From Methanoregulaceae archaeon (GTDB taxonomy: Archaea; Halobacteriota; Methanomicrobia; Methanomicrobiales; Methanospirillaceae), in contig JACTVF010000124.1 of the NCBI GenBank assembly GCA_019695435.1, positions 1 to 6,896 of the forward strand: a DNA stretch of 6,896 nt, in the 5' to 3' direction. Below, piece after piece: positions 1 through 6,435 of this stretch (position 1 is its first letter; each line of letters begins with the position of its first letter). Under the pieces are notes generated by a model. The model was given only the letters and a program-made list of their open reading frames with translations, ran no database searches and was not told where the DNA came from. The position numbers and the translations under genes were made by a program.

Positions 1-638
1 CAATTATCAAGCTCCCCAGCCCGAAACGGTTCAAGGTCCCGGATGTACCGGTCAGGAAAGCCATCGAGAGCTGGGAGCCGGTTGGGTTCTTCTCCCGCTC
101 CAGTCTCAATCTTAAGGAACTCTCGTACCTGCTCTGGTGCATGCAGGGGTTCAGGAAGATCGTGGCAGAGACCTTCCAGCTCCGCAATGTGCCGTCAAGT
201 GGTGCGCGCTACCCGCTGGAGACCTACTTTGTGGCGAGCGATGTGGAAGGGCTGGAGACCGGGCTGTACCGGTACCTCCCGAAGTCAAACAGTATCGTTA
301 CCGAAAGGCTTGATTCCGACCTGACGCTCGAGATGAGCACGGCAAGCCTGAATTTCAAGCTCATGACCCGGGCTGCCATCACATTCCTCTGGGTTGCTGT
401 CCCGTACCGTTCAGTATGGGCGCTCGGCAACCGGGGGTACCGGAGCGTGCTGATCGAGGCCGGGCATACCTGCCAGAACCTCATCCTTGCTGCCGCAAAT
501 CTTGGGTATGCAGTCTTTCCTACAGACATGTTCCATGACGACCTGATGGTCAAACTCGCGAACCTTGATCCGGAAACCCAGTGGCCGGTCTATCTCGCCG
601 CTGTGGGAAAAGCCGGGGAGAATGTCACGCTGGCCTAG
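1..638 (+). CDS. SagB-like nitroreductase-family protein, 5'-truncated by window edge
   Basis: The reading frame is open from base 3 to the TAG at 636-638, giving 211 visible residues with the true start outside the window. The visible order matches SagB-type (ThcOx/nitroreductase fold) flavoproteins: an IKLPSP opening, LKELSYLLWCMQG at about 38-49, the PSSGARYPLE segment at 64-73 (family form PSAGALYPLE), EGLETGLYRY at about 82-91, and RGYRSVLIEAGHTCQNL at about 144-160 with an alpha-helical AAANLG after it. Family members are FMN oxidoreductases, often dimeric, that oxidise azolines or reduce small substrates. Odd point: where relatives carry an RRSxR motif for the FMN phosphate, this protein reads ESWEPVGFF (22-30) with no gap in the alignment, and the later glycine-rich GGF-type turn reads FPTDMF. 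It may therefore bind FMN poorly or act non-enzymatically. Family assignment is confident; substrate and activity are unknown. Confidence 0.85.
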   Translation, partial: IIKLPSPKRFKVPDVPVRKAIESWEPVGFFSRSSLNLKELSYLLWCMQGFRKIVAETFQLRNVPSSGARYPLETYFVASDVEGLETGLYRYLPKSNSIVTERLDSDLTLEMSTASLNFKLMTRAAITFLWVAVPYRSVWALGNRGYRSVLIEAGHTCQNLILAAANLGYAVFPTDMFHDDLMVKLANLDPETQWPVYLAAVGKAGENVTLA

Positions 639-645
639 GGCATCA

Positions 646-651
646 TTTTTT
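646..651 (+). terminator. Possible oligo-T terminator after nitroreductase-like gene
   Basis: Six T residues begin 7 bases after the TAG stop at 636-638. Archaeal RNA polymerase can terminate at short oligo-T tracts without a hairpin, so the position is suitable. The tract is short and there is no strong stem before it, so this is only a candidate. Confidence 0.3.
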
Positions 652-837
652 CATCACGTCAGAGCCCGGTTCTTTTATCAGGAACATCCGGAAAAGGGCT
701 CCGGAGACTTCTTCAATGAGAATAAGCACCAGGAATTATCTTTTTAAAAACGGGATGTAAAACAACTGGCCATGGGTCCGGGAAGATCGCTAAAGGCAGA
801 TTGGCACTCATCGGGCAGGAACCCGGACCAAAATTCC

Positions 838-843
838 AAAAAA
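838..843 (-). terminator. Possible oligo-T terminator after inhibitor gene
   Basis: Read on the minus strand, a T6 run lies 23 bases beyond the TGA stop of the chagasin-like gene. A weak 4-5 bp stem (CGGG 812-815 with CCCG 822-825) follows further on. The position suits archaeal intrinsic termination, but the run is short. Confidence 0.3.
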
Positions 844-866
844 GATGCGTGAAGGGAAAGGCCCAG

Positions 867-1409
867 TCACTCCCGGGTTGCCACGATCACGAGACTGAAG
901 GTATTATCCATGGCTGTCGCGCCTTCCCATGGGCGCATGTAGACCGCCTTGAAGGTATAGGTACCCATGGTGTCCGGGGCAAGGATCCAGTCATGGTAGC
1001 CTCCGGCACCCACAAGGGTGGTGTTCGGGGCGGTATAGGCATCGTGAATGATCGAAAGACCCTTCGAAGCAGTCGCGTTCCACGAGTACCCGGTCGTCGG
1101 GTTTTCACTGAGCCTGACGAGCACCCGTTCGCTCGCCGGGACCGTAATGATATCCCCATTGGACGTACTGTTCACAAAGAGGGTCGGTACAGATGTATCA
1201 GAGGATGCCGGTGCCGACGTCCCGCTCGCGGCGAGGGAGGTTGTCGACGGGGTAAGTTCAGCCGGCACACTGACAGGGGTTGTGGTCGCCGGCGGTATAG
1301 TGGTGGTTGTTGTCGGAGAAGGAGCGGTGCTTTCGGTACATCCTGCGACTATAATAGCCGCGAGGATGAGGACACAGCCGATCGCTGCAATCACATAGGA
1401 TGTTTTCAT
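867..1409 (-). CDS. Chagasin-family (I42) cysteine-peptidase inhibitor lipoprotein
   Basis: This 180-residue protein has a lipoprotein signal: Met-Lys-Thr, a hydrophobic stretch at about 5-22, and a lipobox-like IVAGC with Cys24 as the likely lipid-anchored residue. A Thr/Ser/Pro/Ala-rich linker follows (about 25-75), and then a chagasin fold (about 76-180). All three peptidase-binding loops of the family are visible: NPTTGYSW (103-110), GAGGYHDW (134-141) and RPWE (159-162). Known chagasin/ICP proteins are tight inhibitors of papain-like cysteine peptidases. An inferred role is inhibiting such peptidases at the outer face of the membrane. I chose ATG at 1407-1409 over an upstream in-frame GTG (1416-1418) because an AGGTGA ribosome binding site lies at 1415-1420, 5 bases before the ATG and overlapping the GTG. 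The gene diverges from the CDF-like gene and converges with the nitroreductase-like gene, so it is probably monocistronic. Confidence 0.9.
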   Translation of the reverse strand: MKTSYVIAAIGCVLILAAIIVAGCTESTAPSPTTTTTIPPATTTPVSVPAELTPSTTSLAASGTSAPASSDTSVPTLFVNSTSNGDIITVPASERVLVRLSENPTTGYSWNATASKGLSIIHDAYTAPNTTLVGAGGYHDWILAPDTMGTYTFKAVYMRPWEGATAMDNTFSLVIVATRE

Positions 1410-1414
1410 AATGG

Positions 1415-1420
1415 TCACCT
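1415..1420 (-). promoter_or_regulatory. Ribosome binding site deciding the inhibitor start
   Basis: On the minus strand this reads AGGTGA, a close match to the archaeal anti-Shine-Dalgarno, followed by CCATT and then ATG at 1409. It contains the in-frame GTG, so that codon is part of the ribosome binding site and not the start. Confidence 0.75.
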
Positions 1421-1525
1421 AGTAAATTAACATATTTGTGGCGGGAATTTTAATAAATCTGGCGATAACTGCGATTTTTTTTGCAGTCACCGGCCGGATC
1501 TGCTGCAGACCGATCATTCTTTTAT
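1421..1525. promoter_or_regulatory. Divergent promoter region, inhibitor gene and CDF-like gene
   Basis: This AT-rich stretch separates the divergent starts. For the minus-strand inhibitor gene, TTTATTAAA (complement of 1449-1457) is a plausible TATA box; a start about 25 bases downstream would leave a leader of about 20 bases containing the AGGTGA site. For the plus-strand CDF-like gene, TTTTAT at 1520-1525 sits 30-35 bases before the ATG at 1555, which would give a leaderless or nearly leaderless transcript. TTTTAATAAA at 1448-1457 is an alternative giving a longer leader. These are placed by eye and spacing only. Confidence 0.4.
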
Positions 1526-1554
1526 CGTCCCGGAAACAATACGTCAGCGATCAC

Positions 1555-2493
1555 ATGGACGGCAGTTCCGGGGAGAACGCTGGCGGTGCGGGAGCGACCG
1601 TCTTGAAAGAGAAGACCGTCATCTTCAGTCTACTCTGTGATATTGCACTCTGGATCCCCGAGATCGCAGCCGTCGTCCTCTCCGGCTCCGTCACCCTCTT
1701 TGCCGATGTCATGAAGTGCGGCAATGAGATCCTCGCCACGGTCTTTGCGCTCATCATCCTTATCAGGATAAAAAACGGGGCGAATTTCACCTACGATTAC
1801 GGGATGGGAAAATTCGAGACCTTCACCCGGATCGCGACCGGCGCCGTCATGCTCGTCTCCATCTTTATCATCTTCTTTACCGCCTTTAACCGGATCTTCT
1901 CCCCCGAAGAGATCCAGCCGGCCGGGGCGATCATCGCTGTCCCGCTCATGATCATCTCCGCTATCATTGACACGTTCCTCTGGCAGAAGAACTACCGGAT
2001 CTCGCAGATCGATCCCTCGCCTATCATGGAAGCCCAGTGGAGGCTCCGGCGGGCAAAGGCCTTTGCCGATATTGCAGTCCTCCTCTCGCTGGTCCTCTCC
2101 TTTACCCTTATCGGGTATTCATGGTCAGTCTATGTCGATCCGGGGGTCTCATTTATCATCATCGGGTTCCTGCTCATCGCCGGTTTCCGGGAGATCTCCA
2201 CATCGCTCCCCGATCTCTTTGACAAGACCCTTGAAGAGGAACTCCAGATCGTTATCTTAAAAGAACTCTCTGCGTTCTTTGACGAATATCACGGATTCTA
2301 CGGCGTCCGCTCGCGGCGTTCCGGCAGTATAATCTATATCGACATCTTCCTTGGATTCGATCCCGGGCTGACAATGGGTACGGTGCAGGACACAAGCGAC
2401 CGACTAAAAACTTCTCTCGAAGGGAAGATCCCCGGCAGCCTCGTCAGTATCGTCCCGACAAGCGACCGCTCTGCACCGCAGGGCAGGATCTGA
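1555..2493 (+). CDS. Cation-diffusion-facilitator-like membrane transporter, substituted metal site
   Basis: From the ATG at 1555 this is a 312-residue protein of usual CDF length. Hydrophobic segments lie at about 22-42, 57-71, 93-111, 123-143, 172-190 and 195-211, followed by a cytoplasmic C-terminal domain (about 215-305) with the family pattern GVRSRRSGSIIYIDIFL at 250-266. The loop YGMGKFE (82-88) corresponds to the CDF YGHGKxE. CDF proteins usually export divalent metals in exchange for protons. Here the transmembrane metal site looks altered: the first aspartate is kept (D51 in LFAD), the second acidic position is C55, and the TM5 HxxxD motif reads KxxxD (K168, D172). The late HVEP-like motif is also missing (VSIVPTSD). 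An in-frame GTG at 1438 would add 39 residues, but it lies in the divergent promoter region. No clear ribosome binding site precedes 1555, which suits a leaderless mRNA. Family is confident; cargo is unknown. Confidence 0.85.
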   Translation: MDGSSGENAGGAGATVLKEKTVIFSLLCDIALWIPEIAAVVLSGSVTLFADVMKCGNEILATVFALIILIRIKNGANFTYDYGMGKFETFTRIATGAVMLVSIFIIFFTAFNRIFSPEEIQPAGAIIAVPLMIISAIIDTFLWQKNYRISQIDPSPIMEAQWRLRRAKAFADIAVLLSLVLSFTLIGYSWSVYVDPGVSFIIIGFLLIAGFREISTSLPDLFDKTLEEELQIVILKELSAFFDEYHGFYGVRSRRSGSIIYIDIFLGFDPGLTMGTVQDTSDRLKTSLEGKIPGSLVSIVPTSDRSAPQGRI

Positions 2494-2533
2494 CCGGTTC
2501 CTCTCCCCCCGGATCAGGATGCCTCCGCCGGTT

Positions 2534-2546
2534 CCGGGGGCCCCGG
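2534..2546. repeat. GC-rich palindrome between CDF-like and kinase genes
   Basis: CCGGGG-G-CCCCGG is a perfect inverted repeat around one central G, 41 bases after the CDF-like stop. It could help form a hairpin at the transcript end, and the nearby CCCCCCGG could pair with it too. There is no T-run after it, so a terminator role is unproven. Confidence 0.35.
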
Positions 2547-2560
2547 GGTCCTCTCCGGAA

Positions 2561-2577
2561 AGGAAACTGTTTAATAA
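2561..2577 (+). promoter_or_regulatory. Likely TATA/BRE promoter of the sensor kinase gene
   Basis: AGGAAACTG followed by TTTAATAA (2570-2577) resembles a purine-rich BRE plus an archaeal TATA box. Transcription would start near 2600, leaving a leader of about 17 bases before the GTG at 2617. No good Shine-Dalgarno lies in that leader. Confidence 0.5.
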
Positions 2578-2616
2578 CGCACACGACAACCCGATCCTAT
2601 CGAGTGTGTACTTCCC

Positions 2617-4914
2617 GTGATCCATGTCCTCTATGTAGACGACGAACCATCCCTGCTCGAACTCACCAAGCTGTTTCTTGAACGGGATGAAGAATTCAAC
2701 GTCGAGCCGGCAGTCTCTGCTGAGGAAGCACTCGGCCTGCTCCAGGATCATATGTACGATGCCATCGTCTCCGATTACCAGATGCCGGGCATGAGCGGGA
2801 TCGAATTTTTACAGCACATCCGGCAGTCGGGAAACTCTACCCCTTTCATCATCTTTACTGGGAAAGGCCGGGAAGAGGTCGTGATCGAGGCCATCAACAG
2901 CGGGGCCGACTGCTACCTCCAGAAAGGCGGCAATCCGCGGGCGCAGTTTGCCGAACTCGCGCTGAAAATCCAGCAGATCGTCAGGAGATCCAATGCAGAA
3001 CGCGCACTCCGGGAGGCCGAGGCACAGTACCGGGCGATCTTCCAGAATGCATCCGATATCATCCGGGTGCTCGACCGGGACGGCAAAATTGTCTACGATT
3101 CGCCGTCATCGTCACGTATTCTCGGGTATCTCCCCGGGTCGCTGAATGGGAAAGACCCGATAGACTTTATCCATCCCGATGACCGGGAACGTATCAGGTC
3201 AGACCTTGCCCTGGTGTATACAAACAAAAACCCCGGGACACCCTCTGAATTCCGGATACGAAAGGCAGATGGAGGGTATCTCTGGGTCGAATCGGTCGCC
3301 TCCAATCTTACCGGTGTTGAAGGAATAGACGGCTTCGTGACCACGACCCGGCCGATTGCCGAACGCAAAGCGGCAGAGGAAGAACTCAAAAAGAAACACG
3401 AGGAACTGCATGCTGCGTTTGAACAGCTGACTGCGACCGAAGAAGAACTGCGCCAGAACTACAACAATCTGGCAAAGAACGAGCGACGGCTCGCTGAGAC
3501 TGAACACATGGTCAGAGCCTCGGAAGCATTCCTCAAATGCGTGATCGCTGATGTCCGCGAAGGCATCACCGCTCTCGACACCAACCTGCGTTATATCCTC
3601 TGGAACCCCTTCATGGAAGAACTGACCGGGATCCCGGCCGCCGATGTCATAGGTAAACCTCTGACCGAGTTGTTCCCAATCTTTCATGACACCGAGATCC
3701 CCGGCAAACTTGAATGTGTGCTCGCGGGAGAGACCATGGAGACATCCGATATTCCGCTCGATCTAAAATTAAAAAAGAAGAGAATCTGGGTGCGATATAT
3801 CGGGTCCCCTCTCTACGATCCTGACGGGACCATTATAGGCGTTATCGGTGTTGTCCAGGACATCACCGTACGTAAAGAAACGGAGCTCGCGCTGCTTGCA
3901 ACAACCGAAAAACTCAGTGAGAACGAGGAGAATTACCAGAATGTCTTTGAAACGAAAAACGATCCCCTCCTCCTCGCCGATGCAGAAACCCGGACTATTC
4001 TCAATCTGAACCAGGCCGCGTCCGAGCTGTATGGGTATTCCCGGGAGGAGATGATGCAGATGGCCCTGCTGGACCTATCTGCCGAACCGGAGAAGATCAG
4101 GGAGGCCCTTGACCAGCAGGTCCCCCGGGTCACCTTGCAATATCACCGGAAAAAAGACGGTACGGTCTTTCCCGTTGACATTGCGCTTGCCTACTTTAAC
4201 CACAAAGGCCGGTCGGTCCAGATCCTGTCGATCCGGGATCTGACCGGCGTACAGCAGATTGACGATGCCCTCAGGATTGCCAACGTCAAGCTCAATCTTC
4301 TGATCGGGGTGACCCGGCATGACGTGCTCAATTCACTCACCGCGCTCCTCGGGTACAACACGCTCATCAGGGAACGTGATATCGATGACTCCACCCGGGA
4401 TCTTCTTGAAAAGCAGGAAAAGACCCTGCTCGCGATCCGTAAGCAGATCGAGTTTACCCGGGCATATGACGATCTCGGCGTCAAATCGCCGCTCTGGCAG
4501 CATGTCGGGAACACGGCGTCACGCGCCTACGCCCAGTTCATCAATACCATCTCGTTTTCCTGCGAGACCGGGGATCTTGAGATATACGCGGACCCTATGC
4601 TTGAGAAAGTGTTCTATAACCTGTTCGATAATGCGTTCAGGTACGGTGAAGGGGTCACGAAAGTCAGACTCTCCGGGGCAATGGACGGGACCGATCTCCT
4701 CCTCTTTTTTGAGGACAACGGGATCGGTATCATGGAGAGCGATAAGGCTCGGATCTTCTCACGGGGTATCGGGAAAAATACCGGCCTAGGCCTCTTTCTG
4801 ACCCGGGAGATTCTTGCGATCACCCGGATCGGGATACAGGAAACCGGAGAGTACAGGAAAGGGGCACGCTTCACCTTACGGGTGCCGCGGGATGTGTACC
4901 GGCTCATGAAATAA
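2617..4914 (+). CDS. Receiver-PAS-PAS-PAS-histidine kinase, signal-transduction protein
   Basis: This 765-residue soluble protein has no membrane segment or signal peptide. An N-terminal receiver domain (about 1-118) has the acidic pair D8/D9, phospho-acceptor D53 (SDYQMPGMSG), T81 and K103. PAS domains lie at about 137-252, 303-418 and 436-547; a charged coiled coil (about 253-300) joins the first two. The transmitter follows: H568 in the RHDVLNSL box, N672 in NLFDNAF, D700 in EDNGIGI, and G723-G725 in NTGLGLFLTREI, so all catalytic ATPase motifs are present and it should be an active kinase. The PAS domains probably sense a cytoplasmic signal or redox cofactor, and the receiver could be a target of another kinase or of its own. 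No DNA-binding output domain is present and no partner regulator lies beside it. The start is GTG at 2617: the receiver strand begins immediately (IHVLYVDDE), an in-frame TAA occurs at 2575, and no ATG or other good start lies between. Confidence 0.93.
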   Translation: MIHVLYVDDEPSLLELTKLFLERDEEFNVEPAVSAEEALGLLQDHMYDAIVSDYQMPGMSGIEFLQHIRQSGNSTPFIIFTGKGREEVVIEAINSGADCYLQKGGNPRAQFAELALKIQQIVRRSNAERALREAEAQYRAIFQNASDIIRVLDRDGKIVYDSPSSSRILGYLPGSLNGKDPIDFIHPDDRERIRSDLALVYTNKNPGTPSEFRIRKADGGYLWVESVASNLTGVEGIDGFVTTTRPIAERKAAEEELKKKHEELHAAFEQLTATEEELRQNYNNLAKNERRLAETEHMVRASEAFLKCVIADVREGITALDTNLRYILWNPFMEELTGIPAADVIGKPLTELFPIFHDTEIPGKLECVLAGETMETSDIPLDLKLKKKRIWVRYIGSPLYDPDGTIIGVIGVVQDITVRKETELALLATTEKLSENEENYQNVFETKNDPLLLADAETRTILNLNQAASELYGYSREEMMQMALLDLSAEPEKIREALDQQVPRVTLQYHRKKDGTVFPVDIALAYFNHKGRSVQILSIRDLTGVQQIDDALRIANVKLNLLIGVTRHDVLNSLTALLGYNTLIRERDIDDSTRDLLEKQEKTLLAIRKQIEFTRAYDDLGVKSPLWQHVGNTASRAYAQFINTISFSCETGDLEIYADPMLEKVFYNLFDNAFRYGEGVTKVRLSGAMDGTDLLLFFEDNGIGIMESDKARIFSRGIGKNTGLGLFLTREILAITRIGIQETGEYRKGARFTLRVPRDVYRLMK

Positions 4915-4971
4915 TGGTCGCTTCCCTAAACCTCTATGCAGGTAATGATCGGGACATTTTTGCGGAGTCTC
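4915..4971. other. Convergent gap between kinase and binding-protein genes
   Basis: These 57 bases separate two convergent stops. A T5 run at 4957-4961 could end the kinase transcript. Nothing else is recognisable. Confidence 0.4.
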
Positions 4972-5913
4972 TTATACATCTGCGATCCCTGCGGAGTAAT
5001 GGTGCGGTCCCGGGTGAATCTTCCTGATCAGTGACCGCTCGAAGACATCCTCTTCGCTGACTAGGTGGGAGATGTAGCCGAGCGCCTGAAGGGTCCGGGC
5101 AAACTTCATGGTGGATGCGATGTATTCCGGTGGCAGTGCTGCGCAGTACTTCGGCGAGATCCGGTAGGTCTCAAGAACAAATGCCTCGTCCACCATGCCG
5201 GTTGTTCCTGCGACGAGCCGGGCACAGGTGGCAGGGTCGTGCCGGATCCATTCGCAGGCTGCCTCGTGGGCGGTTAAAAACCGGGTGAGCAGGTTGGTTT
5301 TTTCAAGCATCTCCCGCATCACGACGATCCCGTAACTCGGGTTGAACGGCCAGAGCCGGTCGGGAGGCACCGCGAGTCGTGCATTCCCGTACCGGTGTGC
5401 GGTGGCCGCGAGCGCCGGTGTCCCGGCCGCGGCCGCGATCTCGCCGGACTCTATGGCATCGGAAAGGAAGTCTGCCCACGGGTAGTTCTTTACCGCGACA
5501 TCCCTTCTGCCGTACTCCCGGAGCAGTTCGTGGACGATCACGTCGTGGATTGAACCCTTCGGCGGTGTCCCGATGTTTTTCCCGGCAAACTGTGCGAGGA
5601 ACTCCTGCATGCTGCCGCACTCTGCGAGGGTGGGCGTATCGCTCCCCGCGACCATCACGGTCCCCTCGATATGGCCCCCGGCAATGCAGGCAAGCCTCAA
5701 GCCCCGGTCGATCCCGATGATGACCGGGGGAAGGCCAATGTACCCGAGGTCGAGCGTGCCTGCCTGCATCGCGCTGATGATGTCGGGCCCCGAGGGAAAG
5801 AGTGTCCATGTGGCAGAAATGCCCTGGTCTGCGAGCAGTCCCGAGCCCCGGAGCAGGAATGCGGTATGGTACATGGTCGAGAGGTGGCCGATCCGGATCG
5901 TGTCCTCCTGCAT
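4972..5913 (-). CDS. SsuA/NMT1-type substrate-binding protein without signal peptide
   Basis: The 313-residue protein resembles binding proteins of nitrate/sulfonate/taurine/thiamine-precursor ABC importers. Visible family features are the opening strand IRIGHLSTMYHTAFLLRGSG (7-25), FPSGPDIISAMQAGTLDLGYIG (39-60) with the usual GPDIISAMQAGxLD, the hinge-side segment after GIDRGLRLACIAGG (67-80), and GTPPKGSIHDV (115-125). Such proteins normally act outside the membrane, but here residue 1 is followed directly by the mature fold: no hydrophobic N-terminal segment and no lipobox. No longer start is possible, because the codon two before the ATG is the TGA of the upstream regulator gene. The ribosome binding site GGTGA (complement of 5917-5921) overlaps that stop, so translation is likely coupled to the regulator. 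The protein is probably cytoplasmic. The ligand cannot be read from the sequence. Confidence 0.85.
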   Translation of the reverse strand: MQEDTIRIGHLSTMYHTAFLLRGSGLLADQGISATWTLFPSGPDIISAMQAGTLDLGYIGLPPVIIGIDRGLRLACIAGGHIEGTVMVAGSDTPTLAECGSMQEFLAQFAGKNIGTPPKGSIHDVIVHELLREYGRRDVAVKNYPWADFLSDAIESGEIAAAAGTPALAATAHRYGNARLAVPPDRLWPFNPSYGIVVMREMLEKTNLLTRFLTAHEAACEWIRHDPATCARLVAGTTGMVDEAFVLETYRISPKYCAALPPEYIASTMKFARTLQALGYISHLVSEEDVFERSLIRKIHPGPHHYSAGIADV

Positions 5914-5921
5914 ACGTCACC
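5911..5921 (-). promoter_or_regulatory. Stop/ribosome-binding-site/start junction of the two-gene operon
   Basis: On the minus strand this reads GGTGA-CGT-ATG. The TGA is the regulator stop, the same bases form the ribosome binding site of the next gene, and the ATG starts the binding protein. Stop and start are in one frame with a single CGT codon between them. Confidence 0.8.
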
Positions 5922-6405
5922 CGATTTTCTTGAGAACCGCACCGATCGCCTCGTCCACGCAGGAGAGTTCGGGGCGGAGCATCCCGACCGGCACGTCCAC
6001 GATCTTCTCTACGATCGAGGCGAGGATCGGGGCGCAGATGATGCCTGAGGCCCCGTCTTTTTCCGCCCGGGCCGCCGCAACGATACACTCGTCGAGAGAG
6101 TGGGCGGAGTATCCTTGGATGGCAAATTTCTGCCCTGCGGATTCCACTTCCCGGGTCTCGACTGCGTCCAGCAGGAACTTTGCTGCGATGACCGCGATGA
6201 ACCGGTGGCGCTCCGGCTCAATGACGGATACGATCTTCTTTACGGTTGAGAGCCGGGGGTCCCGCTCCCCCAGCGTCACCTTGTACAGCGTGGAGACCGG
6301 GATGCCGGTCTGCTCCGCGAGTTCCCGGACCGACATGTTCCTGCGCTCCAGTTCCTCGTTCAACGCGGTGGTAAAATCGATCTCGAATATCCTTTTTGAG
6401 AACAT
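5917..6405 (-). CDS. Helix-turn-helix transcriptional regulator with C-terminal sensor-like domain
   Basis: The 162-residue protein begins with a lambda-repressor-type HTH (about 12-64): MSVRELAEQTGIPVSTLYKV at 24-43 holds both helices, and GERDPRLSTVKKI follows. The C-terminal half (about 67-162) has the alternating strand/helix look of a small-molecule-binding domain, with repeated Ala/Gly-rich turns (AAARAEKDGASGIICAP at 109-125, then IVDVPVGMLRPE). It recalls the N-terminal sensor domain of PrpR-type regulators, but this is by eye only. The ATG at 6405 follows AAGGT (complement of 6410-6414) at 4 bases. It is the first gene of an operon with the binding protein and diverges from an ABC ATPase gene. 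A likely role is repressing both directions until a ligand binds its C-terminal domain. Predicted HTH regulators of this build occur in methanogens; the ligand is unknown. Confidence 0.85.
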   Translation of the reverse strand: MFSKRIFEIDFTTALNEELERRNMSVRELAEQTGIPVSTLYKVTLGERDPRLSTVKKIVSVIEPERHRFIAVIAAKFLLDAVETREVESAGQKFAIQGYSAHSLDECIVAAARAEKDGASGIICAPILASIVEKIVDVPVGMLRPELSCVDEAIGAVLKKIG

Positions 6406-6417
6406 ATTAACCTTAAT
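6406..6417. repeat. Inverted repeat ATTAA-CC-TTAAT, candidate operator
   Basis: Five-base arms surround two central bases immediately upstream of the regulator ATG, and the repeat contains its ribosome binding site. A bound dimer or a folded leader could block translation or elongation. AT-rich palindromes of this size also arise by chance. Confidence 0.35.
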
Positions 6418-6418
6418 G

Positions 6419-6435
6419 TAATCTTTTTTAGATTA
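6419..6435. repeat. Inverted repeat TAATCT-N5-AGATTA, candidate operator
   Basis: Six-base arms with a T5 spacer, 14 bases upstream of the regulator ATG and overlapping its predicted transcription start. Such a position is typical of a repressor site. Support is symmetry and location only. Confidence 0.4.

Larger units (their letters stand above)
639..866. other. Convergent intergenic region, no gene seen
   Basis: This 228-base stretch lies between the 3' ends of two converging genes. I see no reading frame with a recognisable product, no tRNA-like fold and no tandem repeat. It holds a T6 run shortly after the nitroreductase stop, an A6 run (T6 on the minus strand) near the inhibitor stop, two TCCGGA copies at 687-692 and 700-705, and a TTTTTAAAAA palindrome at 741-750. 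These fit transcription-end signals better than anything else. Confidence 0.6.

Noticed and set aside
687..705. TCCGGA pair as a repeat element
   Set aside because: Only two copies of a six-base self-complementary word, common in GC-rich DNA. No wider repeat surrounds them.
741..750. TTTTTAAAAA palindrome as a promoter
   Set aside because: It lies between two convergent gene ends and no gene starts downstream of it in either direction at a suitable distance.
801..1430. Long plus-strand frame opposite the inhibitor gene
   Set aside because: It mirrors the minus-strand gene, is rich in Arg/Gly/Cys from GC-rich antisense codons, and has no recognisable domain. The opposite strand carries clear chagasin motifs.
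1438..1554. N-terminal extension of the CDF-like protein from GTG 1438
   Set aside because: It would start within the divergent promoter region with no ribosome binding site. The extension has no family match, and the ATG at 1555 gives the normal CDF length.
5303..6088. Long minus-strand frame overlapping the binding-protein and regulator genes
   Set aside because: Its Arg/His/Gly/Pro-rich product is typical of a shifted frame in GC-rich DNA, while the overlapping frames show conserved families.
5573..6421. 282-residue plus-strand frame opposite the operon
   Set aside because: Ser/Arg-rich antisense shadow with no domain. It spans two real genes on the other strand.
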